Positions 37,941 through 47,104 of a stretch of 64,000 nucleotides of DNA are shown here, in pieces (the stretch's first letter is position 1; each line of letters begins with the position of its first letter). The notes under the pieces were generated by a model. It did not search any database. It had not been told where the DNA came from and saw nothing but the letters and a program-made list of their open reading frames with translations. The position numbers and the translations under genes are program-made. Source of the stretch: Mucilaginibacter flavidus (lineage in GTDB: Bacteria > Bacteroidota > Bacteroidia > Sphingobacteriales > Sphingobacteriaceae); contig NZ_JAMXOE010000001.1 in the NCBI RefSeq assembly GCF_024055575.1, positions 913,659 to 977,658 on the forward strand, read 5' to 3'.

Positions 37941-37942
37941 TT

Positions 37943-38557
37943 ATGATAAAGATTATACAGGTCGAGGACCATAGTTTGGTAACGGAGGGCGTAAAGGCGT
38001 TTATTACTGCCGAGCCCGATATGGAATGTTTGGCCACCTGCGTATCGGGCGAAAACCTGATGCAGGTGCTAAAAAGCCACCATCCTGATGTAATTTTAAT
38101 GGATGTTAACCTGCCCGATACCACAGGCATTGAGCTTTGCAAGCTGGTAAAAGATAAATATCCCGGGATATTTATAATAGCTTTGAGTATTAACAACCAG
38201 CCTGGCATCATCCGCAAAATGGTGGAAAATGGTGCCAGCGGTTATGTACTGAAGGATGCATCCCGCCAGGAAATAATTGAAGCCATACAAACAGTTGCCA
38301 AAGGAAAAACATTTTACAGCCGCTCGGTATCTGCAGCCCTCCGCCGCCCCGATGCGGTCGATTTACCCCCGCTTACCCGTCGCGAACGCGAAGTATTGGA
38401 ATTGATAGCCGATGGGTTTACCAACCCCCAGATAGCCGAATCGTTATTTGTTGATGTCACCACCATCGATTTTCACCGGAAAAATATGTTGTCGAAATAT
38501 AAGGTGAAGAATACAGCAGCGTTGATTAAGGTTGCGGTGAGTAATAATTTGATATAA
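37943..38557 (+). CDS. NarL/LuxR-type response regulator
   Basis: The 204-aa protein has a receiver domain with acidic pocket (QVEDHS), phospho-acceptor Asp54 in ILMDVNLPD, and Lys in YVLKDAS (about residue 104). The C-terminal LuxR HTH begins LTRREREVLELIADG, with recognition helix region VDVTTIDFHRKNML. Partner of the adjacent TPR kinase. A palindrome in the shared upstream region is a candidate binding site; this is inference. Confidence 0.93.
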   Translation: MIKIIQVEDHSLVTEGVKAFITAEPDMECLATCVSGENLMQVLKSHHPDVILMDVNLPDTTGIELCKLVKDKYPGIFIIALSINNQPGIIRKMVENGASGYVLKDASRQEIIEAIQTVAKGKTFYSRSVSAALRRPDAVDLPPLTRREREVLELIADGFTNPQIAESLFVDVTTIDFHRKNMLSKYKVKNTAALIKVAVSNNLI

Positions 38558-38611
38558 GGCGATATTACCTAAAATCCCCCGAAAGCCTTTTTCTTCAAAT
38601 CTCGTAGGGGT

Positions 38612-38742
38612 TAAATATTGGTAGCGGAAAATCATCCCCAAAAATGTGTGTGCCGTAGGTACGAAACGCCGCTGTGCATAGTTTGCGAAGTAACGTGCCT
38701 ACGGCACGGGAAATCAATCTTCTCATTTTCTACCAATATTGG
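38612..38742. repeat. REP/MITE-like nested palindromic element
   Basis: An outer inverted repeat AATATTGGTAG (38614-38624) pairs with CTACCAATATT (38730-38740). Allowing a 3-nt CGG insertion on the left extends it through GAAAAT/ATTTTC. An inner perfect 10-bp inverted repeat GTGCCGTAGG (38650-38659) pairs with CCTACGGCAC (38698-38707). It fills most of the 300-bp gap between the response regulator and the orphan sigma gene; no gene is seen in the gap. The architecture suggests a dispersed non-coding element; its copy number elsewhere cannot be seen here. Confidence 0.7.
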
Positions 38743-38857
38743 CTGCCGATGGCTCCAAATAACAAGCCTCTCCAAAATAAATTCCAATCTTTATGTAGTT
38801 TTTTACCTTTTGCATATACTAATTGTGTATTAACAATCGAATAAGTCAACAGCTATC

Positions 38858-39145
38858 ATGCAGCACATTGCCGAAGATAAATTTGTAGAACACATCAATC
38901 AGAATATTGGGATTATTCACAAAATAAGCAATATCTATTTTAGTGATGCTGATGACCGGAAGGACGCCTGCCAGGAGATCCTGTATCAATTGTGGTCGTA
39001 CCCGGGGTTTAAGGGTGATGCTAAATTCTTAACCTGGATGTACAAGGTTGTGCTTAACACAGCAATTACTTATTCAAAAAAAGGCAGCCGCAAGATACCA
39101 ACCGACATGCAGGCCGGCAACTGGGAACAGCTTACACCCGCTTAA
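38858..39145 (+). CDS. orphan sigma-70 region-2 protein (truncated ECF sigma factor)
   Basis: The 95-aa protein resembles only sigma-70 region 2: DRKDACQEILYQLWS (about residues 30-44) and KFLTWMYKVVLNTAITYSKKG (57-77), the latter matching the DNA-melting/-10-recognition helix area of ECF factors. It ends soon after, with no region 4 in any nearby frame. It may be a remnant, a regulatory fragment or a stand-alone product. It sits just downstream of the palindromic element. Confidence 0.65.
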   Translation: MQHIAEDKFVEHINQNIGIIHKISNIYFSDADDRKDACQEILYQLWSYPGFKGDAKFLTWMYKVVLNTAITYSKKGSRKIPTDMQAGNWEQLTPA

Positions 39146-39214
39146 CCGGCTAAGGTTTGTTTTAGAGGATATTGGGCAAGTAAATTAACGTTCATCTGAT
39201 ACATGTTAACTAAC

Positions 39215-39254
39215 AATCCCCGCATGGCTAACGTTACCAGTCCATGCGGGGATT
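39215..39254. terminator. strong convergent hairpin
   Basis: A perfect 13-bp stem (AATCCCCGCATGG with CCATGCGGGGATT) has a 14-nt loop, between the converging sigma-fragment and CPBP genes. A clear U-run is lacking, but position and stability fit a terminator. Confidence 0.75.
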
Positions 39255-39266
39255 ATAAAAAATATA

Positions 39267-40163
39267 TCAGGCTGCCACCTGCAACGGTGCTTCCTCAATA
39301 TCCGGCTGATTAACCTCGCCCCTCCTTGTCCAAAAATAAATTGCGGTGATGAGGCATACTATGGGTAACACCGCTCCAAACTCATCCACAAAATATTTGG
39401 TTTGGCCGGTATCTTTGGTTAGCGGAGTAAAAAAGTTTTGGATAAAAAGGTTATGACTGGCATGTAAAATCGCAGCAGTCCATAAACTGCCCGATTTTAA
39501 CCTGAACCAGGTAAACACAAAGCTAATGCTGACTACCATAACAGTGAAACAGGTAAGGCCATACCAGGCGGGTGTACCACTGTTATAGTCGGCAAAAATC
39601 AAAATGGGGAAATGCCAGAAAGCCCAGATAAAACCTACTATTAATGATGTTTTGGTATAGCTGTTGTTTTTAAAAAGCTCGGGCACCAAAAATCCACGCC
39701 AGCCGATTTCTTCGCCCAGGCCGGTTGCTAGGCTGCCCGCCATGCCGATTACACCGGTAAAAATAAAATACAGCAATATCACAACGCCATTTGGCAAACC
39801 CGCCCAGCCAAACGATTTGGCAACCTGGGTTACAAATTCAGTGTTATAAAAGCCACCTTTGCCGGTGATCCAAATAATTAAATAAGCCACCAGTGCATAG
39901 ATTAATGGCACCAGGTAGGCCCAAAGCTGGTATTTGGGTTTGTTCCAGCCCCAGGCAAGGCTGCTAATTTTTCGTTTCAGTATTTTACAGGTTATAAAAG
40001 CCGACAGCGCCGGCGACCACATCAACCCGCTTACATACAAACCAAAGCCACTGCCCAGTTTGCCGGTGTGTATCACCAGGAAATAATAAACTGAGCTAAA
40101 GGCAAGTGTGATTAATAAAAATAAAGCAATTGCCTTTCGGCTGTCGTTTACGGGCTGTTCCAT
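39267..40163 (-). CDS. CPBP (CAAX protease/Abi) family intramembrane metalloprotease
   Basis: The 298-aa polytopic membrane protein has about eight hydrophobic segments. CPBP motifs are present: EEIGWRGFL (EExxxR, about residue 152), FIWAFWHFP (FxxxxxH, about 186) and HASHN (about 235). The family includes Rce1-like glutamic proteases and bacteriocin-immunity proteins; the substrate is unknown. Transcribed alone. Confidence 0.9.
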   Translation of the reverse strand: MEQPVNDSRKAIALFLLITLAFSSVYYFLVIHTGKLGSGFGLYVSGLMWSPALSAFITCKILKRKISSLAWGWNKPKYQLWAYLVPLIYALVAYLIIWITGKGGFYNTEFVTQVAKSFGWAGLPNGVVILLYFIFTGVIGMAGSLATGLGEEIGWRGFLVPELFKNNSYTKTSLIVGFIWAFWHFPILIFADYNSGTPAWYGLTCFTVMVVSISFVFTWFRLKSGSLWTAAILHASHNLFIQNFFTPLTKDTGQTKYFVDEFGAVLPIVCLITAIYFWTRRGEVNQPDIEEAPLQVAA

Positions 40164-40245
40164 GTAAAAAGGGTTTTGGGTTGATAATCAATATTACAAT
40201 AAATGTAAATAAAATCAATTGATAAAACATAACCCGTGAGTATCA

Positions 40246-41317
40246 TTACATTACCGCCTCATCAACCAACTTCATCAACTCAAAATAGCGCTCATTCCGG
40301 CCAGTGTTTTTAATATAAAACGTCATCAAAAACCCGCAATACTTTTTATCATTATTCACCCAAGGAAAGCTGCCAAACAATCCGGGGCTGCTTACGACAT
40401 TGTTACCCATTGTCCATTCCCCGTAGCCATAACCCAGGCCGTGGGCCTCGGCAGGGCTATAGGCAATTTTCACATCGGGTGTTATGCGGTTTATTTGCAT
40501 TTGGGCAATGCCGGCTTCGCTTAATATCCGTTTACCGTTAAAAACGCCTTTGTTTCATTATCATCACCAAAAAGTTTAAATAATCTTCGGGTGTGCTTAG
40601 TGCGCCACCGGCGGGCAGGGCCACCTTCTTTTTGCCGAAATCGGTATTTTTCATACCCAATGGCGCGGCTATCCTTTCAGCAAACAGGGTTTCAAAATTT
40701 TTACCGCTGATTTTTTCGATAACTGCCCCGGCTATTTGTAATCCAGTGTTGCTGTAATGAAATGTTTTACCAGGCTCACCTTCCACGGGCATTTTGGCTA
40801 TCGTGGCAATCACTTCGTCCATGCTGTTGGCATCAACCACGTCTTTTATGTTTTCCTTTAGTTCAGGTGCCTGTATGCCCGTTAAGTGCGAAAGGCACTG
40901 GCTGATGGTGATGCCTCCTTTGCCATGCTGCGATAACATGGGTAGGTATTTACCAACGGTATCGGTAAGCTTTAATTTGCCTTCGTCGACAAAGGTCATC
41001 ATCAGGGCAGCACTGTACCATTTGCTGCAACTGGCAATATTTAACCGGGTCGACAGCGTATAATCTTCCATGTCGACAGTTTTGCCTTGTTTACGTGCAA
41101 CATAGCGGGCTGCCATTTTCTGGCGCATGTTCATATTATTGGCTGAATGGCTGTAAACCAGCTTACCATCTTTATAAATTACAAGTATGGAGCGGCCGCC
41201 CATTTCGCGGGTGTTTTGGTCGAGCCAGGCATCGAGCTTTTGGAAATGGGTTTGGGCCAATGCTGTATTTAATAACATTACGAATAAAAACGCCAGTTCG
41301 ATTTTAAAACGATTCAT
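40246..41317 (-). pseudogene. serine hydrolase (class C beta-lactamase-like), frameshifted
   Basis: The first part (41317-40538) has a signal peptide ending LNTALAQ, the SxxK motif SCSK (Ser96/Lys99) and YSNTG (YxN-type). It stops after ...MIMKQRRF. Deleting one A in an AAA (minus strand, at 40555-40553) restores MIMNKGVFNGKRILSE, a normal continuation. It runs on to the second piece (40500-40246), which holds HGLGYGYGEW, the third catalytic-region motif. Without it the enzyme would lack part of the active site. It could be a genuine pseudogene or a sequencing indel; the other frameshift in the window (6095) is also a one-base homopolymer event. Confidence 0.85.
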
Positions 41318-41431
41318 AGTAGCTTGCTTATTACAAACTAAACTTAATTAAAATACTGGTTTAATTGCAAGAAAACCACTCCCGGGCGGTTAAATTACCC
41401 GGTGGCACCGTCAAAATCAGGGGTAAACCGG

Positions 41432-42226
41432 CTAAAGCACGTTGAAGCTTAAAGTATCCGCTTGCATTGCTGTAAATATGCCAAAGCCGTTTGTAACATT
41501 AGTTGGCGTATTTACCAGGTTTTGCGAAGTCGACCTGCCGGTATTGCTTTTCAGCAAGTCTATGTATTCCTGGTTTACACGTAACAGTATCACTTTATAG
41601 TGCCCGTAAAAAGGTATAACGTTTGTCGTAACATAATACCCCGACTTTCTATCGGTATTCAGCTCAAAATCCGTTTCGGTATTATTCCCGCGGCTCCCCA
41701 GCGGAAACTCAGTACCGTCAGAGCTTTTAAAAACCAAAACGTGGTTTAACGAGTCGGGGTTTGCCCAGGTAAAGCGGTTTATAGTATCAGGGATTGCATT
41801 TGGGCCCGATGGAGCTTTTGGATATACCACTGCATATTGCGTTGCGAAATCCGCAGGTTTAGCCGGCATAGTTGTTTTGGCGGTTACAGTTTCCGCCAGG
41901 TATTTAAATATCAGCGTATATGTTTTGCCTGCTGTTAAAAACGCGATGTCACTGTAGGTATAGATTCCTTTGGCCGTTTCAACCAGTTGCACAGTATTGT
42001 TCCCATCCGATACGCTAAGCTGCTGGCCAGTAATGGGCGCTCCGTAGGTAGCGGTATCAGTTAAAGCCTTTTGCTGGTAAAGCTTCACCAATATTGCATT
42101 ACCCCCCATTAAATAAGCCTCTACAACGGGCAAGCTGGTGGTTGTATTTGTGACATCCTTTTTACAGGAAGCCAGCAACAGCGATACGCCTGCAAAGGCG
42201 AAAAATATATGCTTCTTTATTTCCAT
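41432..42226 (-). CDS. DUF4249-family lipoprotein
   Basis: The 264-aa protein has a lipoprotein signal (SLLLASC, Cys20). The beta-sandwich start (VEAYLMGGNAILVKLYQQ) and Tyr/Phe-rich C-terminus resemble DUF4249 proteins, which are usually encoded immediately after a TonB-dependent receptor. Its start overlaps the receptor's 3' end by 10 bp. It probably works with that receptor at the outer membrane. Confidence 0.8.
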   Translation of the reverse strand: MEIKKHIFFAFAGVSLLLASCKKDVTNTTTSLPVVEAYLMGGNAILVKLYQQKALTDTATYGAPITGQQLSVSDGNNTVQLVETAKGIYTYSDIAFLTAGKTYTLIFKYLAETVTAKTTMPAKPADFATQYAVVYPKAPSGPNAIPDTINRFTWANPDSLNHVLVFKSSDGTEFPLGSRGNNTETDFELNTDRKSGYYVTTNVIPFYGHYKVILLRVNQEYIDLLKSNTGRSTSQNLVNTPTNVTNGFGIFTAMQADTLSFNVL

Positions 42227-44988
42227 CTTAAACTAAATGTAATATTGGGCGTAAAACCCAGGTAGTTAACATCGGTAGTAATTGCTGCGTTGTTTTGCAA
42301 CTGGTATTCGCGGTACCAAATGTTGGTGTGGTTGTAAACGTTGAACAGGGATATACCAATACTGCCTGTTTTATCGCCATTTATCTTCAGCAAATCGTAA
42401 GTTGCAGAAAGGTCGAGGCGGTGATGATCAGGAAGGCGTTCGGCATTTTTCCCACTTACGTTATATGATGTTGATGATGTTCCGTCAGGCGCAGTAATTG
42501 TATAGGTCGACAGCGGCGCAGTGTAAGGATGTCCGGTACTGAAAATAAAAACCGCCGAAAAGTTCCACCGGTAGTAGTGATACATATTAATAGCCTTAAA
42601 CTCGTGGCGTATATCCTGGTCGGCAGGGTAGTAATTGTTGCCGTAGGCAGAAAATTTATTTTGGGCTTCGGCTAAGGTATAGCTCAGCCAACCAGTGTAC
42701 CTGCCTAACTTTTTCTGCAGCAAAATTTCTATACCCTTTGCACGGCCGGTTCCCTGGAAAAAATCTTCCTGGATTGTTCCGGCACTGCCGGGCGCAAAAC
42801 CTGATTGACGAATTGTGTATTGCGTAAGGCCCGAAAGTGTTTTATAGTAGCCTTCCACATCTATTAAAAACTGGTTGTTTTCGTAGGCAACGCCGCCCAT
42901 AATATGCCGCGACGAGCTTACCGGGATGTTCGCATTATTTGAAAGCACCCAAAAATTACGGTTGCCATTAACCACATCTTCGCGGGTTACCTCGTTCATA
43001 AACTGGTAAAACTGCCCGGTTGCTGCCTTAAGCGTATAATGGTCGCTCAATTCATAGCTTGCCGAAAACCGGGGCTCGGCATAAACCCTGCCTGTCGGGT
43101 TAAACCACGTTAGGCGGGCACCGGGCTGCAGGTGCAGCTTGTTTGTAGGGTCAATTTCAAGTTCGGCATAGCTGCCGCCTAAAATAGCCGTATTGTGTTG
43201 GTTAATGAGCTTGCTGGTATCGTTTTGAATATAATCGTAATTGATTTGCTGCCGCGACAGGAAGCCGCCATATAATAATTTCAATTTATTATCCATCTGC
43301 CATTCCCATTCCGATTTTAGCCCGATGTCTTTCAAATTATTAGTTTCAACCGTGCCATTGCTAAAATTGGTTTGGTTGCCGTTTTCATCTTTTGCTGTAC
43401 CTGCCGTAGTCCGGTTCCTGTTGTTAAAATAAGATGAGTAGGTGATATAGGTATTTGAATGCAGTTGTTTGTTCCACTGGCTAAACCATTTAAGGCTACT
43501 GCCCAGGTTACCATATTTCGTATAATCCGTAATATCGATATTGCCGCTGCCTGCGCTGATAAACGAAGGTAGTTCCAACTGCCGGCTGTTATCCGTTTTA
43601 TCCGAACCCGAATACAGGCTCCACGCCAGCGAATTGTTCCTGTTAATGTGATAGGTATATCGCAGATCGGCATCATAAAAGTGCGATGCGGGTGTGGTTT
43701 GCTCACCAAATCCGCCGCCACCGGGAGGCCCACCTCCGGGAGGCGCCCCTCTTCCCGGAGCGCCGCCGACGGCAGTAGAGGTATTAAATTGCTTAAATAT
43801 TTTATCGTAAAACGGCCCCTGGTATGAACGCCTGAAGGCCACCATCAGCGACGACTTATCTGTTATGGGGGTTTCTGCAAAAAGATTAATGCTGAGCAGG
43901 CCCAGGTCGACCCCGAAATTAGCATCGTTTTTATTACCGTCCTTGCCGTTTATTTCGGTAACGCTCGACAGCCGGCCGCCGTATTTTGAGGAGAAACCGC
44001 CTTTATAAAGCTGAACGTCCTTTACGGCGTTACTGTTAAACGCACTGAAGAAGCCATAAAGATGATCGACCTGGTAAACTGTAAAACCGTCAAAAACTAC
44101 CAGGTTCTGATCCGGCGTTCCGCCACGCACATACGCGCCTGATGACGACTCATTGGTAGCGCCAACGCCCGGCATTAGCTGAAAGGCCCGCATAATATCT
44201 TTTTCGCCAAGGCTGGGCAATTTGTCAAGGTTGGCCGGCGACAACTGCAGCACGCCCACCTTTTTTGTATCAGTGTTCATCACACCACTTTTTTTGCCGT
44301 TGATAGTAACCTCATTCAGCGTGTTGAGTGCCTTAAACATTCCTATCAAAATCGGATTATCTATATTTTTAGGGGTTAAACGCAAATATTCCTGTTGGTA
44401 TCCCGAATAGGAAACCTCAACAACACACGTGTCGGCCGGGATATTGAACAGGGTAAAGCTACCATCGGTATTGGCGGTGGCTGATAGTGTGGTATTCCTG
44501 ATTTTTACCGTTGCAGACGGTAACGATTCGCCGGTAGCCTGGTCCGTTATCCGGCCACTAATGGTGAACATAAAATGCGCCGGCGGCGCCTTAGGTTTTT
44601 CGATTAATATAGGTTTGATTGCCCCCGCTGCCGATTGCCTAAGGGTATTTAACTTTTTTAGCCGTGCAAGGTCGTCTGTATTTTGAAGAATATAAATGGT
44701 GCCATCGCTCTCAATCCAGTAATGCAGCTTATTATCCCTGCATACTTTTTCAAGCACTTCCTTTAAGGATTCATTAAAAAAATGATTGGCTATATCGAAT
44801 TTACTGACCGAGTCGCGCTCGAAGACTATATTCAGGTGATAGTTTGCAGATACGGTATCAAGCAACAGATCAAGGGAACAGGTGAAAAAATGATCGATGT
44901 TTGTTTTTTTAAGTATTTTTTGTGTCTGCTGGGCAAAGGCGCCTGCGCTACAACCCATAATTATAATTAGCAGTAATAATTTCTTCAT
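42217..44988 (-). CDS. TonB-dependent receptor with STN and carboxypeptidase-regulatory-like domains
   Basis: The 923-aa protein has a signal peptide ending SAGAFAQ. An STN (secretin/TonB N-terminus) domain (about 30-120; NHFFNESLKEVLEKVC) is followed by a carboxypeptidase-regulatory-like domain (about 145-230; FTISGRITDQATGESLP). The plug (LDKLPSLGEKDIMRAFQLMP, about 255; YVRGGTPDQNLVVFDGF) and a beta-barrel follow. A Gly/Pro-rich extracellular insert lies near residue 415. STN domains normally signal to an anti-sigma factor (FecR); none is present here. A LytTR regulator gene lies 105 bp upstream instead. Confidence 0.92.
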   Translation of the reverse strand: MKKLLLLIIIMGCSAGAFAQQTQKILKKTNIDHFFTCSLDLLLDTVSANYHLNIVFERDSVSKFDIANHFFNESLKEVLEKVCRDNKLHYWIESDGTIYILQNTDDLARLKKLNTLRQSAAGAIKPILIEKPKAPPAHFMFTISGRITDQATGESLPSATVKIRNTTLSATANTDGSFTLFNIPADTCVVEVSYSGYQQEYLRLTPKNIDNPILIGMFKALNTLNEVTINGKKSGVMNTDTKKVGVLQLSPANLDKLPSLGEKDIMRAFQLMPGVGATNESSSGAYVRGGTPDQNLVVFDGFTVYQVDHLYGFFSAFNSNAVKDVQLYKGGFSSKYGGRLSSVTEINGKDGNKNDANFGVDLGLLSINLFAETPITDKSSLMVAFRRSYQGPFYDKIFKQFNTSTAVGGAPGRGAPPGGGPPGGGGFGEQTTPASHFYDADLRYTYHINRNNSLAWSLYSGSDKTDNSRQLELPSFISAGSGNIDITDYTKYGNLGSSLKWFSQWNKQLHSNTYITYSSYFNNRNRTTAGTAKDENGNQTNFSNGTVETNNLKDIGLKSEWEWQMDNKLKLLYGGFLSRQQINYDYIQNDTSKLINQHNTAILGGSYAELEIDPTNKLHLQPGARLTWFNPTGRVYAEPRFSASYELSDHYTLKAATGQFYQFMNEVTREDVVNGNRNFWVLSNNANIPVSSSRHIMGGVAYENNQFLIDVEGYYKTLSGLTQYTIRQSGFAPGSAGTIQEDFFQGTGRAKGIEILLQKKLGRYTGWLSYTLAEAQNKFSAYGNNYYPADQDIRHEFKAINMYHYYRWNFSAVFIFSTGHPYTAPLSTYTITAPDGTSSTSYNVSGKNAERLPDHHRLDLSATYDLLKINGDKTGSIGISLFNVYNHTNIWYREYQLQNNAAITTDVNYLGFTPNITFSLRWK

Positions 44989-45093
44989 CCGTTTTCTTTG
45001 CTGTCAGCAACGAATGTCAAACATGCAGGCCGTTATGGAAATTAAAATAGATGGATGGGCAATATGTGCCGACAAGAGCCGGAATTGTGTGCT

Positions 45094-45807
45094 TTATTCA
45101 ATACCCTTACCTATCATTTTATGAATCATATCGCGGTAATTATCGCTTAACGGCAATTCGGTATCAACAATTTTTACTTTGCCGCGCCTTATTTGTGTAA
45201 CGTAGTCTACATTAATGATATAAGATTTATGCACCCTGTAAAACAGTTCCGAAGGCAGTTGAAGTTCTATGGCTTTGATGCTTGTGCGTGAAAGGACAGC
45301 TTTTGGCTTATTCGCCAGGTTGATTTTTACGTAGTCCTTCAATCCCTCAATATACTCGATATCATCAAAACTTATTTTAACCAGCGTATAGTCTGCATGT
45401 ACGAAGAAATATTTCTTTGGCGAATAAGCTTGTATAGCCAGGGCTTTGTTTAACTCAAACTGGCGTTGCGCCTTTTGACAGGCCTTCAGAAAACGATCCA
45501 GGGGTACGGGTTTAACCAGGTAATCCAGAATATCCAAATCGAATCCCTCAACGGCGAATTTTTCATACGCTGTAACAAAAATCACCATCGGTTTCGTAAT
45601 TAAACTTTTAACCAGCTGCAAACCGTTGAGGCCAGGCATATGGATATCACAAAATAACAGGTCGACCTGCTCAGTCTGCAATATAGTGATGGCCTCAGCA
45701 GCTGTACGGCAACGGCCAACTACCTGTATGTAGTTAACATGTTTCAAATTATCTTCAATAAGGTCGAGCGCCAGCGGCTCGTCGTCAACAAGTAAGCATC
45801 GCATCAT
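45094..45807 (-). CDS. LytTR-family response regulator
   Basis: The 237-aa protein has a receiver domain with Asp54 in LLFCDIHMPG and the LVKP signature. A LytTR DNA-binding domain follows (FFVHADYTLVKISFDDI, then RVHKSYIINVDYV). Its start overlaps the stop of the histidine kinase gene by 4 bp. It is likely to regulate the adjacent TonB receptor or the divergent GH127 gene; this is inference from position. Confidence 0.93.
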   Translation of the reverse strand: MMRCLLVDDEPLALDLIEDNLKHVNYIQVVGRCRTAAEAITILQTEQVDLLFCDIHMPGLNGLQLVKSLITKPMVIFVTAYEKFAVEGFDLDILDYLVKPVPLDRFLKACQKAQRQFELNKALAIQAYSPKKYFFVHADYTLVKISFDDIEYIEGLKDYVKINLANKPKAVLSRTSIKAIELQLPSELFYRVHKSYIINVDYVTQIRRGKVKIVDTELPLSDNYRDMIHKMIGKGIE

Positions 45808-46850
45808 TTTAATTGTATTTGAAGATTAACAGTATATACATTCCCCTTTTGGCTAATAATAAGGCTGTGCTTACCGGGATATAATAGCTCCAGCCGCCTT
45901 TTTACGTTATTTAACCCTATCCCATGGTCTTCGTCTTTGTAAAGCTGGCCGGCGTCGTAAGTATTGGTTACACTAAAGTCCAATAAACCACCTGTGGTTT
46001 TTAGATATACATTCACGGCCGGCTCCGCAACGTTACCCGTTCCATATTTAAACGCATTTTCAACAAACGGGATCAGCAGCATCGGCTCAATGGCCCTCTC
46101 TGGTTCGGTAACGTCGAACTTAAAATCAACCTTTACCGCGCTGCCAAACCGCAGCATTTGCAGTTCGATATAGCTGCGTAAATAATCCACCTTTTGTGCC
46201 ATCGTTACTCGTTGCTCATCGCTTATGTAAAGCATGTACCGCAGCAGCTTTGACATCTGTATCAGCGTGGGTTCAACGGCCGTCGGATTAAGACGGGACA
46301 GTGCTACAGTGCTGTTTATCACATTAAAAATAAAATGCGGACTAATTTGTGAACGAAGGAAAGCAAGTTCGGAAACCAAAGAAGCGTTGGTGATATCACG
46401 CTTGTTACTTATCGCGGCAAATTGGTCGGCAAGGTAACGGTAAGCGAAACCCGCAGCAGTTATGGCGGCTAAAGGCAACAGGTTAAAATTTACAAAAAAT
46501 GGCGGTTTGTGAAGTGGCCCGAATGGCATCCTTCCACCCGGGAAAATAAAAGCAGGCCTGGAATGCACCATGATAAAGTCGAGCGTTACAAATGAAAGTA
46601 ACAGCAACGAAAAGTAAAGCCATACCTTCTTTTTGTTGTTTAGGATAACGGGAATCAGGTAAAAAGCATTCAGGTAAAATTGAACGGCTAATAAAAAATT
46701 AATAAGCACTAAATGCCATGCCGAAAACAGCCCGCGAAAGTTACCATCCGAGGGCCTGGACAATACGGGGATAAATGTAATAAACGCCCAAAACAGCAGG
46801 TGCAATAAAACTTCGATTATGACGGCTGGTTTAATACGCTTAAAGATCAT
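45804..46850 (-). CDS. LytS-like membrane histidine kinase
   Basis: The 348-aa protein has four N-terminal membrane segments (about residues 10-140). The His_kinase domain has His172 in QISPHFIFNVIN. An HATPase region shows PFVENAFKYG and DHGIGLNNVKRRLELLYPG. No extracellular sensor domain is apparent, so it probably senses through its membrane part. Co-transcribed with the LytTR regulator. Confidence 0.93.
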   Translation of the reverse strand: MIFKRIKPAVIIEVLLHLLFWAFITFIPVLSRPSDGNFRGLFSAWHLVLINFLLAVQFYLNAFYLIPVILNNKKKVWLYFSLLLLSFVTLDFIMVHSRPAFIFPGGRMPFGPLHKPPFFVNFNLLPLAAITAAGFAYRYLADQFAAISNKRDITNASLVSELAFLRSQISPHFIFNVINSTVALSRLNPTAVEPTLIQMSKLLRYMLYISDEQRVTMAQKVDYLRSYIELQMLRFGSAVKVDFKFDVTEPERAIEPMLLIPFVENAFKYGTGNVAEPAVNVYLKTTGGLLDFSVTNTYDAGQLYKDEDHGIGLNNVKRRLELLYPGKHSLIISQKGNVYTVNLQIQLK

Positions 46851-46983
46851 GGGGATAACTGACAGTTAGTTTCGGTTATTTAAATACACTAAGTGATTAA
46901 ATGTGCCGATAACAGGTACAATTATCGCGATAAATCAGGTTTGGTTTTACGGACATGCCCATCTGGAAGGCTTATTTAACAAC

Positions 46984-47004
46984 ATTTAACGTTAAATATT
47001 TAAC
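46984..47004. promoter_or_regulatory. overlapping palindromes between LytS and GH127 genes
   Basis: ATTTAACGTTAAAT (46984-46997) and GTTAAATATTTAAC (46991-47004) are both perfect 14-bp palindromes that overlap by 7 bp, in the divergent intergenic region. They are a candidate operator. Extra TTAAC/GTTAA half-sites lie on both sides. Confidence 0.45.
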
Positions 47005-47074
47005 TACTGTTAAAATGGCTTTCATATTCAGTTGACAACCCTGTTTTTTTTAATGACAGCGGCGGTTATTTTTT

Positions 47075-47082
47075 TACATTTG
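47075..47082 (+). promoter_or_regulatory. -7 box of the GH127 promoter (TACATTTG)
   Basis: TACATTTG matches TAnnTTTG and lies 22 bp before the GH127 start codon. The -33 region at 19-bp spacing reads ATG rather than TTG, so this may be an activator-dependent promoter. Confidence 0.6.
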
Positions 47083-47104
47083 AATTCCGGAATAACCAAT
47101 TATT

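Noticed and set aside
38618..38833. 71-aa open frame within the palindromic element
   Set aside because: Arises from the inverted repeats; no recognisable protein features.
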